Source: JAAYXS01 sp964550375
Lineage (GTDB): Bacteria; Planctomycetota; Phycisphaerae; UBA1845; Fen-1342
NCBI GenBank assembly: GCA_964550375.1
Contig: CAZJYX010000001.1
Coordinates: 124,001 to 188,000 of the forward strand
Length of the DNA: 64,000 bases
Direction of reading: 5' to 3'
The first letter of the stretch is position 1, and the number at the start of each line of letters is the position of its first letter. The position numbers were made by a program, and so were the translations under genes. The notes under the pieces are model-generated. The model saw nothing but the letters and a program-made list of their open reading frames with translations, was not told the DNA's origin and made no database searches. Of the stretch, positions 1-9,994 are shown in pieces.

Positions 1-32
1 CCGATCAGGCCAATCGTCTTCATGGCCCGCAT
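1..32 (-). CDS. Start of a gene running off the left edge, possibly an aspartate/glutamate racemase
   Basis: Only the first codons are in the window. Reading leftward from 32 gives MRAMKTIGLIG, with a second in-frame ATG at 23. The string MKTIGLIG resembles the usual N-terminus of the aspartate racemase family (MKTIGLIGGMSW). Eleven residues cannot prove this, so the name is a guess. It would be the last visible member of a leftward gene group with the three secreted proteins beginning at 554, 1416 and 2262. Confidence 0.3.
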   Translation of the reverse strand, partial: MRAMKTIGLI

Positions 33-128
33 CGTACCACGGTCGCCCGCCAACCGGCAGGCCCGCCGGCCGCCGTTGCGAGAACCGGGTCTTTGACACT
101 CCCGCGCGCCGGGCCCGCAGGCCCGTCG

Positions 129-554
129 TCAGTAGATACTCTCGCCGCCGGCATCCACGTAGACGTCGAAGTCCAACCCGTTGCCGACGAACTCAATCAC
201 AATCAGCTCGCCGCAGAAGTAATCCACATCAAGCAGGAAAAGCGGTAGCGGATCGAGCACGTAGTCCACCGAGTAGCCGAGCTGCGTCGAGTCTGTAGTC
301 GTCAGCACGCCCAGCAGCTCACAGTCGAAATCCACGTCTACCACCTCACCCGGCGCCAGGAGCCCGATATCAAGCCAACGCAGGGTAGCGGCCGTTTGCC
401 CGTACTCGATCCCCGGATCGACCTCGAAATCCGTGTTGTTGATTACCCGGACGGTGATCGGGGGATCGACAATGAACGTGAAGTCCGGGCAGCCGCCGAT
501 CAGAAGGACGGCCAAGGCCGTCCACGACAGTAGCAGGTACCGTACTCTGGACAT
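129..554 (-). CDS. Small lipoprotein of unknown function
   Basis: This 141-residue protein has a basic start (MSRVR), a hydrophobic stretch and a lipobox LIGGC with the acceptor Cys at residue 22, so it should be a lipidated envelope protein. The mature part is acidic and rich in Asp, Val, Leu and Gly (for example DVDFDCELLG), suggesting a beta-sandwich-like fold, but I recognise no family. The ATG at 554 is preceded by a good ribosome binding site (GGGAGAG, six bases away). It lies downstream of the DUF6515-like gene on the same strand and may be co-transcribed with it. Function is unknown; export and lipidation are the only firm inferences. Confidence 0.75.
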   Translation of the reverse strand: MSRVRYLLLSWTALAVLLIGGCPDFTFIVDPPITVRVINNTDFEVDPGIEYGQTAATLRWLDIGLLAPGEVVDVDFDCELLGVLTTTDSTQLGYSVDYVLDPLPLFLLDVDYFCGELIVIEFVGNGLDFDVYVDAGGESIY

Positions 555-627
555 GCAACTCTCCCAAAACTCGCGCCGGCCCGCGAACGCGCCGGCCCTG
601 TATGCACAATACTGGCGCTACGCCCGC

Positions 628-1416
628 CTAGAAGTCGATCTCAACCCGGAAATACACGCTCCGGCCGTCACGCCACCCCGGCTCATAGACCGCACCGCCC
701 ACGCGATAATAACGCTCGGGACCGTAATGGATTACCTCGTAGTCATACGGAAGCGTGTACACCCAGCCACCATACGGACAGGGCACGACCGTCAGCGTGT
801 CGTCATACCAGACGTCATCATAGAAGTAGTAGGTGTGCCGGCCGACCCCCACCATGACCGCATCCGACGGCAGGTACGCCACGCGCGCCCCGATCGGCGG
901 CCGCACGACAACGTATTCGCTCGCGCGCGGGCCCCGACCATAGTAAACGCCATCCGCGACGAAATACGTACCAGCGTCAAACTGCACGACTCTGTGCTGC
1001 CGCGGCAGCCGCGTCACTGTCGTGCCCCAGCGAATCGGGCGATACGTTGGCCGGCTGATCGGCCGGTCAATGACGACGGCCCGGTGATACACCGGTCTTA
1101 CCGCTCGCTCCCGACGCGGAACCACCGTGACGCGCCGCGGTGCCGGCGTTGCGGCGGGTGCCGCCCGCCGCTCCGGCAGCACCACCGGCTGCGGTCGGCG
1201 CGCCGGCGTAGCTTGCGTGCTCCCGCGGCCCCGCTCGGCTGCGGGCGCCGCCTGTCGCTGCGTCGGCCGCCCAACCGAACCGGAAGTGTGCCGCCGCGAT
1301 CCCCGTGCATCGCGCCTGGACTCGCGACCACGCTCCTGGCTCTGTGCCGGATCCGGAACCAGCACAAGTAGCGCAACCACCGCGCCCGCCAGCAGCGAAT
1401 TCAGACGCCGGTTCAT
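628..1416 (-). CDS. Secreted DUF6515-like Arg/Pro-rich protein
   Basis: The 262-residue protein begins with a signal peptide (MNRRLNSLLAGAVVALLVLV) cleaved near AQSQE. Residues 27-135 are a low-complexity Arg/Pro/Ala segment. The C-terminal half is Tyr-rich with repeated motifs such as YFVADGVYYGRG, VVVRPPIGARVAYLP and YYFYDDVWYDD, a pattern known from DUF6515 envelope proteins of unknown function. The ATG at 1416 has a strong ribosome binding site (AGGAGG, five bases upstream). It follows the DUF2092-like gene by 45 bases on the same strand, so the two are probably co-transcribed. The DUF6515 assignment is from motif memory. Confidence 0.7.
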   Translation of the reverse strand: MNRRLNSLLAGAVVALLVLVPDPAQSQERGRESRRDARGSRRHTSGSVGRPTQRQAAPAAERGRGSTQATPARRPQPVVLPERRAAPAATPAPRRVTVVPRRERAVRPVYHRAVVIDRPISRPTYRPIRWGTTVTRLPRQHRVVQFDAGTYFVADGVYYGRGPRASEYVVVRPPIGARVAYLPSDAVMVGVGRHTYYFYDDVWYDDTLTVVPCPYGGWVYTLPYDYEVIHYGPERYYRVGGAVYEPGWRDGRSVYFRVEIDF

Positions 1417-1461
1417 AATCGCCTCCTGTCGCGCCTCGTGCGCGAAATGCGTAGCCTCAGA

Positions 1462-2262
1462 CTACTTCCCGCCCGTCGTCTTGGTGCCTACGGTCCGATC
1501 GGGCATCCGATAATCGACCTTGGTTGCCCCCTCAGGCAACTCCACCGCGAAGTCAGTCTCGCTGAACTTCGCACCCGGCAACCAGCGCTTGAAGGCAACC
1601 TCGTACTGCGGGCAGTTGGGCAGCTCCTTGTACGAAATCACCAATCGGCGCGGGACCGCCGGCGCCTCGACATCGATCCAGATTTGCCAGTCCAGTGTCG
1701 GCTGCTCGTACGCCAGATGGTGGCACCTCCGCCCGTCGATCATGCGCTCCCCGACGTACGCCGCCGATTCCACCTCGTTCATCAGCCACCGGTACGAGTC
1801 CGTCGCAATCAGCTCCGCCAGCGGCAGCACGAACCCGTACTTCTCAGCCATCTCCGTCAAGGTGTCGTCGATGGTCGGCGGCGCGGGAGCCTCCGAATAC
1901 TGCTTGCCGTCAATATCGAGAACCACGGTGCGGCTGCCGTCATACCAGTACCGCATGCGCTTGATATCCCCGTCCATCATGGCATGGACCCGGTTGGGCC
2001 GCTGCACGTCAACCACGACGCGCCTGCCGAACTGCACCTTCTGCGAGTCCACCAGGTAGTCGTCGTAACGCACGTCGGCCTCGAAGCTGAAGCTGCCGAG
2101 CCCCGCCAGGCAGGACGTCATGCGCGTAAGCTGTTCGTCGGCGCGCGCGTCCACGACCCGCGGCACCACCGTCGGCTCGCCCGTCGACGAAGCACACCCC
2201 CATAAACACAACGCCGCCGGGGCCAACACAACGGCCACCGCTCCGAACTGGATTCTCTTCAT
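1462..2262 (-). CDS. DUF2092-family lipoprotein
   Basis: This 266-residue protein starts MKRIQFGAVAVVLAPAALCLWGCASS, a lipoprotein signal with acceptor Cys23. The body (FSFEADVRYDDYLV, GRRVVVDVQRPNRVHAMMDG, MRYWYDGSRTVVLD, RRLVISYKELP) matches DUF2092, predicted periplasmic proteins thought to share the LolA/LolB-like half-barrel fold. A lipid-handling role would follow from that fold but is not shown. I chose the ATG at 2262 over the upstream in-frame start at 2340 because it creates the signal peptide and has AGAGGAT about six bases upstream. A perfect -10 hexamer for this strand lies at 2382-2387. Confidence 0.75.
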   Translation of the reverse strand: MKRIQFGAVAVVLAPAALCLWGCASSTGEPTVVPRVVDARADEQLTRMTSCLAGLGSFSFEADVRYDDYLVDSQKVQFGRRVVVDVQRPNRVHAMMDGDIKRMRYWYDGSRTVVLDIDGKQYSEAPAPPTIDDTLTEMAEKYGFVLPLAELIATDSYRWLMNEVESAAYVGERMIDGRRCHHLAYEQPTLDWQIWIDVEAPAVPRRLVISYKELPNCPQYEVAFKRWLPGAKFSETDFAVELPEGATKVDYRMPDRTVGTKTTGGK

Positions 2263-2381
2263 TGTAGATCCTCTTAGGAGCCCGAGCGTGCGACAATGAT
2301 GGCGAAATCGGGCCTGGACACCCAGCCCACATTTCCCCAATGACCGCCGCGCCCGCCTCCGCAGCCGAGCCGGGCAAGTGA

Positions 2382-2387
2382 ATTATA
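2382..2387 (-). promoter_or_regulatory. Candidate -10 element for the DUF2092-like gene
   Basis: On the minus strand this hexamer reads TATAAT, a perfect -10, about 120 bases upstream of the ATG at 2262. No convincing -35 lies 16-18 bases further up (GGGCGC at that spot), so it is supported by one half-site only. Confidence 0.3.
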
Positions 2388-2759
2388 GGCGTTCAACTCC
2401 AATCGCGCCCCGTGTTTTCTCGTTTTTCCGGACGTTGTGCACCGAAGAAGGTCGCTACAAGCTGATTGCAGCACCGGGACCTGCACGCCTACCCTGGGAG
2501 CCACACGCCTCATGCGCCCGACCCTGCACAACCGTTTCCACCGCCACCGTGGCCTTACGTCTCGCCGGTCTGTCAGACGCCAGCCCGCCCCTACCGGCGC
2601 GCTCACGATCAAGGGGCTGCCAATGGGCACCGATAAGCGTTGTGAAAACCCGGCGGGCGGTCCAGGCGTCCGGTCGCATACTGCGCCCGGCCGGCAATGC
2701 AAGCCGCGCAGCGCGCACGGCTTCGCCGCGCCGGCCGGCGAACCGACTAATCAGGAAAA
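2388..2759. other. Gene-free stretch ahead of the polysaccharide locus
   Basis: The 497 bases between the DUF2092-like start (2262) and the ABC permease start (2760) hold no gene I can support. Open frames exist on both strands, but they are Arg/Pro/Ser-rich, start without a ribosome binding site and run into the permease gene in the wrong frame. The region should contain the divergent promoters. I see no clear -35/-10 pair facing the permease, no repeat and no riboswitch-like fold. Confidence 0.5.
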
Positions 2760-3671
2760 ATGGAACACAGCTCCGGAATCGCGGTTGGCGCCAAGATCGA
2801 CCTGGGCCGGGCCGAAGTCGGCACGGTCCACAAGCCCGTCGAACAGCCTCCCGAAGTTGCCCTGACGGTCATCGAACCGCGGCACGGGTGGTATGGCGTC
2901 GATCTGGCCGAGCTGTGGCGCTACCGCGAGTTGCTGTATTTCCTCGTCTGGCGCGACGTCAAGGTCCGATACAAACAAACCGTCGTCGGCGCCGGCTGGG
3001 CCATCATACAGCCCGTCTGCACGATGGTCGTCTTCTCCATCATCTTCGGCTCGTTTGCGAAAATACCCTCCGACGGCGTGCCTTACCCCGTCTTTGTGTT
3101 CGCCGCCATACTGCCCTGGACCTTCTTTGCCGAGGCCGTCAGCCAGGCCAGCCTGGGGCTCGTGGCGCAAGCGAACCTTCTGAAGAAGGTGTATTTCCCC
3201 CGACTACTCCTACCAACCGCCAGCGCCGGCCTCGGACTGGTCGATTTCGCCGTCCGGCTAGGCGTGTACGTCGGCATTATGTTGTGGTACGCGCACCTGC
3301 CCGGACCGTCCGTGTTGCTGGTGCCCGTGCTCGTGCTCCTGACCACGCTGCTGGCGCTGGGCGTCGGCATGTTCCTGTCGGGTCTGACCGTGGTCTACCG
3401 CGACTTCCGCACGGTCGTGCCCTTCCTCCTGCAGGCGTGGATGCACATCAGCCCGGTCGTGTTTCCCCTCTCGCTGGTGCCCGAGCAGTACCGCTGGATC
3501 ATGCTGCTGAATCCTATGACGGGCATCATCGGCGGCTTCCGTAGCGTACTGCTGAACCAGCCCCTGGACTGGACGGCCCTGGCCGCCTCCACCGTGATAA
3601 CGTTTGCGGTCCTGATCTTCGGCGTGAGCAGCTTCCAGCGCCTCGAACGGCGCTTCGCAGACGTGGCCTGA
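2760..3671 (+). CDS. wzm: ABC-2 polysaccharide exporter, permease subunit (Wzm type)
   Basis: The 303-residue membrane protein has the ABC-2 polysaccharide export layout: a cytoplasmic N-terminus, the segment WRYRELLYFLVWRDVKVRYK at 53-72, and six hydrophobic helices near 79-97, 107-125, 155-178, 184-206, 222-240 and 272-290. The motif YRDFRTVVPF (213-222) is typical of Wzm/TagG/KpsM permeases. With the ATPase 4 bases downstream it should form an inner-membrane exporter for a lipid-linked glycan. The ATG at 2760 follows a weak AGGAAA. The first 45 residues are not conserved in the family, so the start could be somewhat later. Confidence 0.9.
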   Translation: MEHSSGIAVGAKIDLGRAEVGTVHKPVEQPPEVALTVIEPRHGWYGVDLAELWRYRELLYFLVWRDVKVRYKQTVVGAGWAIIQPVCTMVVFSIIFGSFAKIPSDGVPYPVFVFAAILPWTFFAEAVSQASLGLVAQANLLKKVYFPRLLLPTASAGLGLVDFAVRLGVYVGIMLWYAHLPGPSVLLVPVLVLLTTLLALGVGMFLSGLTVVYRDFRTVVPFLLQAWMHISPVVFPLSLVPEQYRWIMLLNPMTGIIGGFRSVLLNQPLDWTALAASTVITFAVLIFGVSSFQRLERRFADVA

Positions 3672-3675
3672 ACAA

Positions 3676-4959
<1,284 letters not shown>

Positions 4960-5010
4960 CGCCCGGCGACTTCACCAACACAGCAGAATCGTGACCGAAA
5001 CAGCCACCAA

Positions 5011-5039
5011 CGCGGGGTCGGTTCTACACCGATCCCGCG
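5011..5039. terminator. Hairpin between convergent genes, candidate bidirectional terminator
   Basis: A 12-bp stem (CGCGGGGTCGGT paired with ACCGATCCCGCG, one G-T pair) around a 5-base loop lies between the convergent wzt and ExeA-like genes. No T-run follows on either strand, so Rho-independent termination is plausible but weak. Confidence 0.45.
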
Positions 5040-5073
5040 CGGCTGTGCACAGGCTCGCTCAGGGTTAACCAGG

Positions 5074-6291
5074 CTAACCGGCTACTGCGGCGGGTTCGTC
5101 AGCGGCGACGACCGGCGCGAGTTCCGACCCCCCGTCCCCGTCACCGTCGGGATCGACCGCAACGGTCGCCGTGCGGCTGCGCCGAACATCGCCTTCCAGC
5201 GCGTCGGCGCGCTGCCCGGCTCGCCGAACGGTCGCCAGAGCCTGCCCCAGCCGGGCTTCGAGCTGCCAGAGGCGCAGTTCGATTTGTGCCTGTCGGCCGG
5301 TGCTGAACGGCGGGACGGTAACGGCGTCGGCCGGCTCGCTGACCGTCTCGACCGGCTCCCCGGCGGCGGAGATGGTCGCGGTGGCGGGGGTCGGCCGCAT
5401 CCGGCATTGCGCTGTCAGCAAGGCGCGCGGCCCGCCGGCGTCCATGGCCCGGCGCCCTGCCCAAACGGTATTAAGCAGACCGTTCGTGCCCGTGAGCGCC
5501 TGGGCAGCCGTCAGCACGTCGGCCGCACTGATGCGCTGGTGGCCTTCGCTGAAGGCCTCCAGCATGGCATTGTCGCAAATCTGGTTGATCAGCCCGGGAT
5601 TGCCCTCGCTCAGCCGATACATCTGATTCAGGGCGGCCGGACTGAATAGACCCATGTCCGTCCCGCCCGCCGCCGTGAGCCGACAATGCACGTATTCGAC
5701 CGCCTCCCGGCGCGTGAATGGCTTGAGCGTGCAGGTGCGGAAAATCCGCCGGCGCAGCCGCACCATGTCGGCCGCGGCCAGACGCTTGAGCACCCGCGGA
5801 GTGCCGAACAGCGCCAGCCGGGCCGGCTCCTGCAGGTGCACGTCGCGCGAGAGCAGGGCCAGCAGGCTGCGCCAGCCGTGCTCGGGCAATTCGTCGGCGT
5901 TATCAACAATAAGTAATGGAGAGTGTGCGAAGCGCGGCGCGGCGCGCAGCCAGTCCTCAAACGGAATGTGCTCCGGGCATTGCGACGGCGCCGAGCCGGT
6001 TAGGGCTCCCGACTGGAAAAGGGTCAACTCGATGTCCTGGTTGGACTGCCCCAGCCCGTGCAGCCAGAGCACGTTGGACTGCCGGGAGGCCGACGCCGCA
6101 ATAACCCGGGCCAGCAGCGACTTCCCCAGCCCGGAGTCGGCCACCACTACAGTACATGTCTTCTTGGCGTAGTGAGCATACTCGAGCGTGGCCCGCGCCT
6201 CCTTATGGGAGCCGGCCGCGTAGAAGACCTGCGGATCCGGGGTGGCTTCAAAGGGGGGCCGCTGGAGCCCGAATTCGTGATAAGGCTTCAT
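5074..6291 (-). CDS. ExeA-like AAA ATPase of the polysaccharide/XrtA locus
   Basis: The 405-residue protein begins MKPYHEFGLQRPPFEATPDP, the usual start of ExeA/GspA-type ATPases. Walker A is ADSGLGKS (51-58) and Walker B LLIVDNADEL (126-135). A winged-helix-like lid region around 180-260 includes GNPGLINQICDNAML. The tail after 290 is low-complexity with a short coiled coil (LRLWQLEARLGQALATVRRAGQ). A family of such ATPases is regularly found beside Wza/Wzc/CpsD genes in exosortase A loci; its mechanistic role is not established. It is transcribed away from wza, sharing a 211-base divergent region. The ATG at 6291 has GGAGCG five bases upstream. Confidence 0.8.
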   Translation of the reverse strand: MKPYHEFGLQRPPFEATPDPQVFYAAGSHKEARATLEYAHYAKKTCTVVVADSGLGKSLLARVIAASASRQSNVLWLHGLGQSNQDIELTLFQSGALTGSAPSQCPEHIPFEDWLRAAPRFAHSPLLIVDNADELPEHGWRSLLALLSRDVHLQEPARLALFGTPRVLKRLAAADMVRLRRRIFRTCTLKPFTRREAVEYVHCRLTAAGGTDMGLFSPAALNQMYRLSEGNPGLINQICDNAMLEAFSEGHQRISAADVLTAAQALTGTNGLLNTVWAGRRAMDAGGPRALLTAQCRMRPTPATATISAAGEPVETVSEPADAVTVPPFSTGRQAQIELRLWQLEARLGQALATVRRAGQRADALEGDVRRSRTATVAVDPDGDGDGGSELAPVVAADEPAAVAG

Positions 6292-6502
6292 CGCTACGCT
6301 CCATAATTATCGCACTCGGGAAACATCGGTTCACCCGGGGGGGTGCTGAAGTATGCGGCGCGGTCCCGATAGAAAATGAAGACTTCTCATAAGGTATTTC
6401 ACTTGGGTCCGTATTGCGACGATATCTCCCGCGTCAGGAAGACAGACCGTGTGCGATTACCGCCAGGGATGGTGACTGCTGGCTTATAGGACCTTCAGGC
6501 TC

Positions 6503-7315
6503 ATGCGTGGCACCATTCCATTGCGCCGCTCAACGCCAACCGCGGAGAACCATCCGCGCCGGCCTCAGCGGCTTACCGCCGCCGGCGTCGCCGTGGCCGC
6601 CCTGCTCTGGGCCGCCGCCGGCTGCGCCGCATCGAAGCACGGCAACATGGTCGCATTCTTGCGCGCCCACGAGCAGGCAACCTCCACCGGCCAGTACGTG
6701 GTCATGCCCCGCGACGCCATCCGCATCCATGCCCCCGTCGCACCCGAAATCGACGGCGCCACCGCCCGCGTGCGGCCCGACGGCCGCGTCGCCCTGCGCC
6801 TCCTCGGCGAAATCGACATCGCCGGACTGACCACCGAGCAGATCGCCGACAAGCTCGAGCTGGCACTGGCCCGCTTCTATGTCGATCCCGAAGTAGTAGT
6901 GGATATCTCGACGGCCGGTAGCAAGCTCTACTACGTGTTCGGCGAGGTGTTCCGGGCCGGAGCCCAGGTCTGTACCGGACATGACACCCTCCTGGACGCG
7001 CTCGCCGCCAGCCAGCCCAACATGATCGCCTGGCGCTCGCAGATCCGCCTGGTCCGGCCGTCACCCACGGACAACCAGCCCAAAACAGTCACCATCGACC
7101 TGGACAAGATGGTCCAGAGCGGCGACATGACCATGAACTTCCTGCTCCAGCCGGGCGACGTCATATACGTGCCGCCCACGCCGCTGGGCTGGGTGGGCCT
7201 GCGCGTGCGCGAGCTGCTCTTCCCGATCTCGCCGGTCGTGGAGCTGTACGACGGACCGGCCCGGATACTGGATACGCACGATACGTACGAGGATCACTGG
7301 GGCAGCGAGAACTGA
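6503..7315 (+). CDS. wza: Polysaccharide export outer-membrane lipoprotein (Wza type)
   Basis: The 270-residue protein has a lipoprotein signal ending AAAGC (Cys41). Residues about 63-150 form the polysaccharide-export domain (YVVMPRDAIRIHAPVAPEID, VRPDGRVALRLLGEIDIAGL, EQIADKLELALARFYVDPEV) and an SLBB-like segment follows (YVFGEVFRAGAQVCTGHDTL, LQPGDVIYVPPTPLGW). Wza forms the outer-membrane pore for capsule or exopolysaccharide. At 270 residues it is shorter than E. coli Wza and resembles the one-SLBB form of EPS/PEP-CTERM loci. It heads the wza-wzc-cpsD-femAB-glycosyltransferase run. The long n-region leaves the start uncertain. Confidence 0.9.
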   Translation: MRGTIPLRRSTPTAENHPRRPQRLTAAGVAVAALLWAAAGCAASKHGNMVAFLRAHEQATSTGQYVVMPRDAIRIHAPVAPEIDGATARVRPDGRVALRLLGEIDIAGLTTEQIADKLELALARFYVDPEVVVDISTAGSKLYYVFGEVFRAGAQVCTGHDTLLDALAASQPNMIAWRSQIRLVRPSPTDNQPKTVTIDLDKMVQSGDMTMNFLLQPGDVIYVPPTPLGWVGLRVRELLFPISPVVELYDGPARILDTHDTYEDHWGSEN

Positions 7316-7354
7316 CGCGTTCAACGGACCTAAGCAGCAGGAACTGTGTAGAGC

Positions 7355-9100
7355 ATGATGACCCACCAAGACCGAGCTCTGGACGACGTTCGCAACACGC
7401 TCGGCGAGTACGTGCGCATCTTGCAGTACCGCTGGCGGCTGGCGCTGATTGGAATCGGCGTCATCGGCTCGCTGGCCTTCTGGTACAGCCAGTACCTGCC
7501 GCGCCGCTACTCCGCCAGCACGGTCTTCGAACGACGCGACGACGTCGTTCTGCGCAACCTGATTGACCAGCGCTCGCCATACAGTTTCGGAAATCTGAAG
7601 TCGACCATGGCCATGGACATGACCGGCTCGCGGGCGTTGGCCGAGGCGGCAGTAGCAGTCGGAATCCTGCCCGAAACAACCCTGACCGGTCCGGGCGCGG
7701 CCATGTCCGAACCGGCTCTGCAGGCCCTGGATGCGGCTCTGGTCCAATACGAGTTGCGGCCGGCCGTGCGATTGCTGCACAGCTCCCCCGACCTCGACAC
7801 CATCCACCTGAGCTGCGAGGCCAACAACCCCGAATTGGCCCAACGCTTCGTGGTCGCCCTGCGCGATCGCTACGTGGACAGCACGCGCGACCGCATCACC
7901 GAGATCCTGACCGGCGCCCGCGATTTCTTCGCCGCGGAAGTGGAGCGCCATCGCGTGGAGCTCCAGGAATCCACTGAGTCCATGACCCAGCCGTTCGAGG
8001 AGTTCCCCGGCCTGGATCCCAACGACGTCGTCGCCGTCGGTAGTCGCCTGGAGATGCTCCGCCAGGAACGCATGCGCTTGCTCGAACGCCGGGCCGAACT
8101 GGAAGCCCAGATCCGCGCCCGCGAACAGCTTCTGATCGAAACGGCCGTGCGCGACGCCGATGAGGCCGCGACCACCACGCCGACCGGCGTCGCCCTGGGC
8201 CCCAGCCAGTCCGAGGCCGTTATTCTCCAGGCCATCAAAGGGCTGGAAAACGAGCTTGCCGAACGCCGCCTCGTACGCCGCATGACCGAAGAACACCCCG
8301 AGGTCAAGGCCCTGCGCCGCAAGCAGTTGGCCCTCTACGAGCAGATCGAGCAGCTCCGTAGCGACGGCACGCCCACCGTCGCCAGCGCGGCGCCGGCCCT
8401 CACTGACACGCCCAAGAGCGCCCAGCGGCTGCGCTGCGAAATGGAGCTGGAAGCTCTGCGTCCGCAGTTGGAACTCGTGCAGACCAGCTTCAACGCGGCC
8501 GACCAGCGCGTCGAACGCTTCGCGGCCCTCTACGAGCAGTTGGTGGGCCGCGATGACGAACTCCGCAAGCTGCGCGAGAGGATCGAACAGGACCGCTCCA
8601 CCATGGCCCTCTGGCGCCAGCACATCTCCGAGCTGGACCGCATCCTGAGCGCCGATACCGGGCAGCGCGGCACGCAGTTCGCCCTGCTCGAAGAGCCCAA
8701 GGGACCAACCCGCGCGATCAACCCGCGGCTCAGTTCGGTCTTTGCCGTGTGCACGGGCTCCGGCCTGGCGGCCGCCGCACTGCTCGTGGCCCTGGCCGAA
8801 CTGCTCGACCGCTCCTTCCGCACCACCGGACAAGTGGCGCGGGCCCTGGGCATCCCCGTGCTCGAAAGCGTCGGCGTGATCTCCACCCCCGAGGTGCGGC
8901 GCAAGCGTCTGATCTCACGCGCCGTCTGGACGCCCACGCTGGCCGTGCTGGTGATCGCTCTACTGCTGGCGGGCACGCTGGCCTACACCAGCCTGCAACG
9001 GCCCGAATTCCACGAACAGGCGCTGACACGACTGGAAACCGTATTGCCAAGTTCAATCCTGCCGGCCCGGGCCGGCGGTATGACCGCTATCGGACGGTGA
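7355..9100 (+). CDS. wzc: Chain-length determinant / Wzc-type co-polymerase
   Basis: The 581-residue protein has a Wzz domain: a first membrane helix near 31-50 (LALIGIGVIGSLAFWY) followed by YLPRRYSASTVFERR. A long alpha-helical coiled-coil periplasmic region spans about 180-440 (FFAAEVERHRVELQESTESM, LRQERMRLLERRAELEAQIR). A second helix lies near 460-482, and an unusual third hydrophobic segment near 524-546 (LAVLVIALLLAGTLAY). It lacks a kinase domain; the kinase is the next gene, so this is the split Wzc/CpsCD arrangement. It should control chain length and link Wza to the inner-membrane machinery. The start could be either of two adjacent ATGs. Confidence 0.88.
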   Translation: MMTHQDRALDDVRNTLGEYVRILQYRWRLALIGIGVIGSLAFWYSQYLPRRYSASTVFERRDDVVLRNLIDQRSPYSFGNLKSTMAMDMTGSRALAEAAVAVGILPETTLTGPGAAMSEPALQALDAALVQYELRPAVRLLHSSPDLDTIHLSCEANNPELAQRFVVALRDRYVDSTRDRITEILTGARDFFAAEVERHRVELQESTESMTQPFEEFPGLDPNDVVAVGSRLEMLRQERMRLLERRAELEAQIRAREQLLIETAVRDADEAATTTPTGVALGPSQSEAVILQAIKGLENELAERRLVRRMTEEHPEVKALRRKQLALYEQIEQLRSDGTPTVASAAPALTDTPKSAQRLRCEMELEALRPQLELVQTSFNAADQRVERFAALYEQLVGRDDELRKLRERIEQDRSTMALWRQHISELDRILSADTGQRGTQFALLEEPKGPTRAINPRLSSVFAVCTGSGLAAAALLVALAELLDRSFRTTGQVARALGIPVLESVGVISTPEVRRKRLISRAVWTPTLAVLVIALLLAGTLAYTSLQRPEFHEQALTRLETVLPSSILPARAGGMTAIGR

Positions 9101-9109
9101 GGCGCACTG

Positions 9110-9994
9110 ATGGGCTCGATGTTCGAGATCATGAAGAAGGTTCGGGAAGACACGCCCCTCGAAGAGGAGCTGAAGTCCGAACCCCAGTCGGTCGCCACCG
9201 CGGAGTCCATGCCGGCCGCGCCCGCGCCGAGCAACTTCGCGCCGGCCGACGACCAGGACACCGGCGGCTTCGTTCCGGACAGCCAAACCGTTGAATGGGA
9301 CGCCCAGCGCGTCGACCCGGCCATCGTCGCTTTTCACGACCGCTACTCTTCCGTGTGCGAGCAGTTCCGCTCCATCCGGGCCCGCCTGCTGAGCATGAAC
9401 ACCGCCAACACGCACCGCGTGATTGCCATCGCCAGCAGCCTGCCCCGCGAGGGCAAGAGCGTGACGGCCACTAACCTCGGACTCGTGATGGCCGAGGGCG
9501 GCGAGTACCGCACACTGATCGCCGATATGGACTTCCGCTGCGCAACACTGACACGCTTGCTCGGACTGCGGCCCGAATGCGGTCTGGCCGATGTGCTCAG
9601 AGGCCACGCCACCTTCGAGTCGGCACTCATGCCGACACCATACTCGAATCTCAAGCTCTTGCCCGCCGGCCCGGACGCCAATCACGGCGTATCCGAACTG
9701 CTCGGGTCAACCAGCACGCGCGAGGCCCTGGCAGTGATGCGGCAGTCGTTCGACTACACCTTCCTGGACACGCCGCCGGTGAACACCGTCTCCGACGTCA
9801 GCATGCTGGCGCCCTACTGCGACGGCGTCATCCTCGTGGTCGAAATGCACCGCACGCCCGAGCCCACCGCCCAGCAAGCGGTTCGCACGCTCCAGGCCAA
9901 CAACGTCAAGGTCCTGGGCTGCATCGTCACGCGCCACGACGACCAGCGAACGCATTACTATGACCGTTACACCTACTATTACCGCGACGGTTAG
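9110..9994 (+). CDS. cpsD: CpsD/CapB-type bacterial tyrosine autokinase
   Basis: The 294-residue protein carries the BY-kinase motifs: Walker A SLPREGKS (111-118, after IAIAS), Walker A' LIADMD (137-142) and Walker B FLDTPP (218-223). Its C-terminus is a tyrosine cluster, with six Tyr in the last dozen residues (283, 284, 287, 289, 290, 291), the autophosphorylation tail expected for this family. It acts with the preceding chain-length protein in a phosphorylation cycle controlling polymer length. An N-terminal 65-residue extension is low-complexity. Its 3' end overlaps the next gene by 35 bases, indicating translational coupling. Confidence 0.92.
   Translation: MGSMFEIMKKVREDTPLEEELKSEPQSVATAESMPAAPAPSNFAPADDQDTGGFVPDSQTVEWDAQRVDPAIVAFHDRYSSVCEQFRSIRARLLSMNTANTHRVIAIASSLPREGKSVTATNLGLVMAEGGEYRTLIADMDFRCATLTRLLGLRPECGLADVLRGHATFESALMPTPYSNLKLLPAGPDANHGVSELLGSTSTREALAVMRQSFDYTFLDTPPVNTVSDVSMLAPYCDGVILVVEMHRTPEPTAQQAVRTLQANNVKVLGCIVTRHDDQRTHYYDRYTYYYRDG

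Noticed and set aside
6508..6524. TGGCAC...TTGC resembling a sigma-54 (-24/-12) promoter near wza
   Set aside because: GG and GC are 12 bases apart instead of 10, and the site lies inside the wza coding region.
7061..8833. 590-codon open frame antisense to wzc
   Set aside because: It is the mirror of a GC-rich coding gene; composition is Gln/Gly/Ala/His-biased with no domain, and wzc has clear family motifs.
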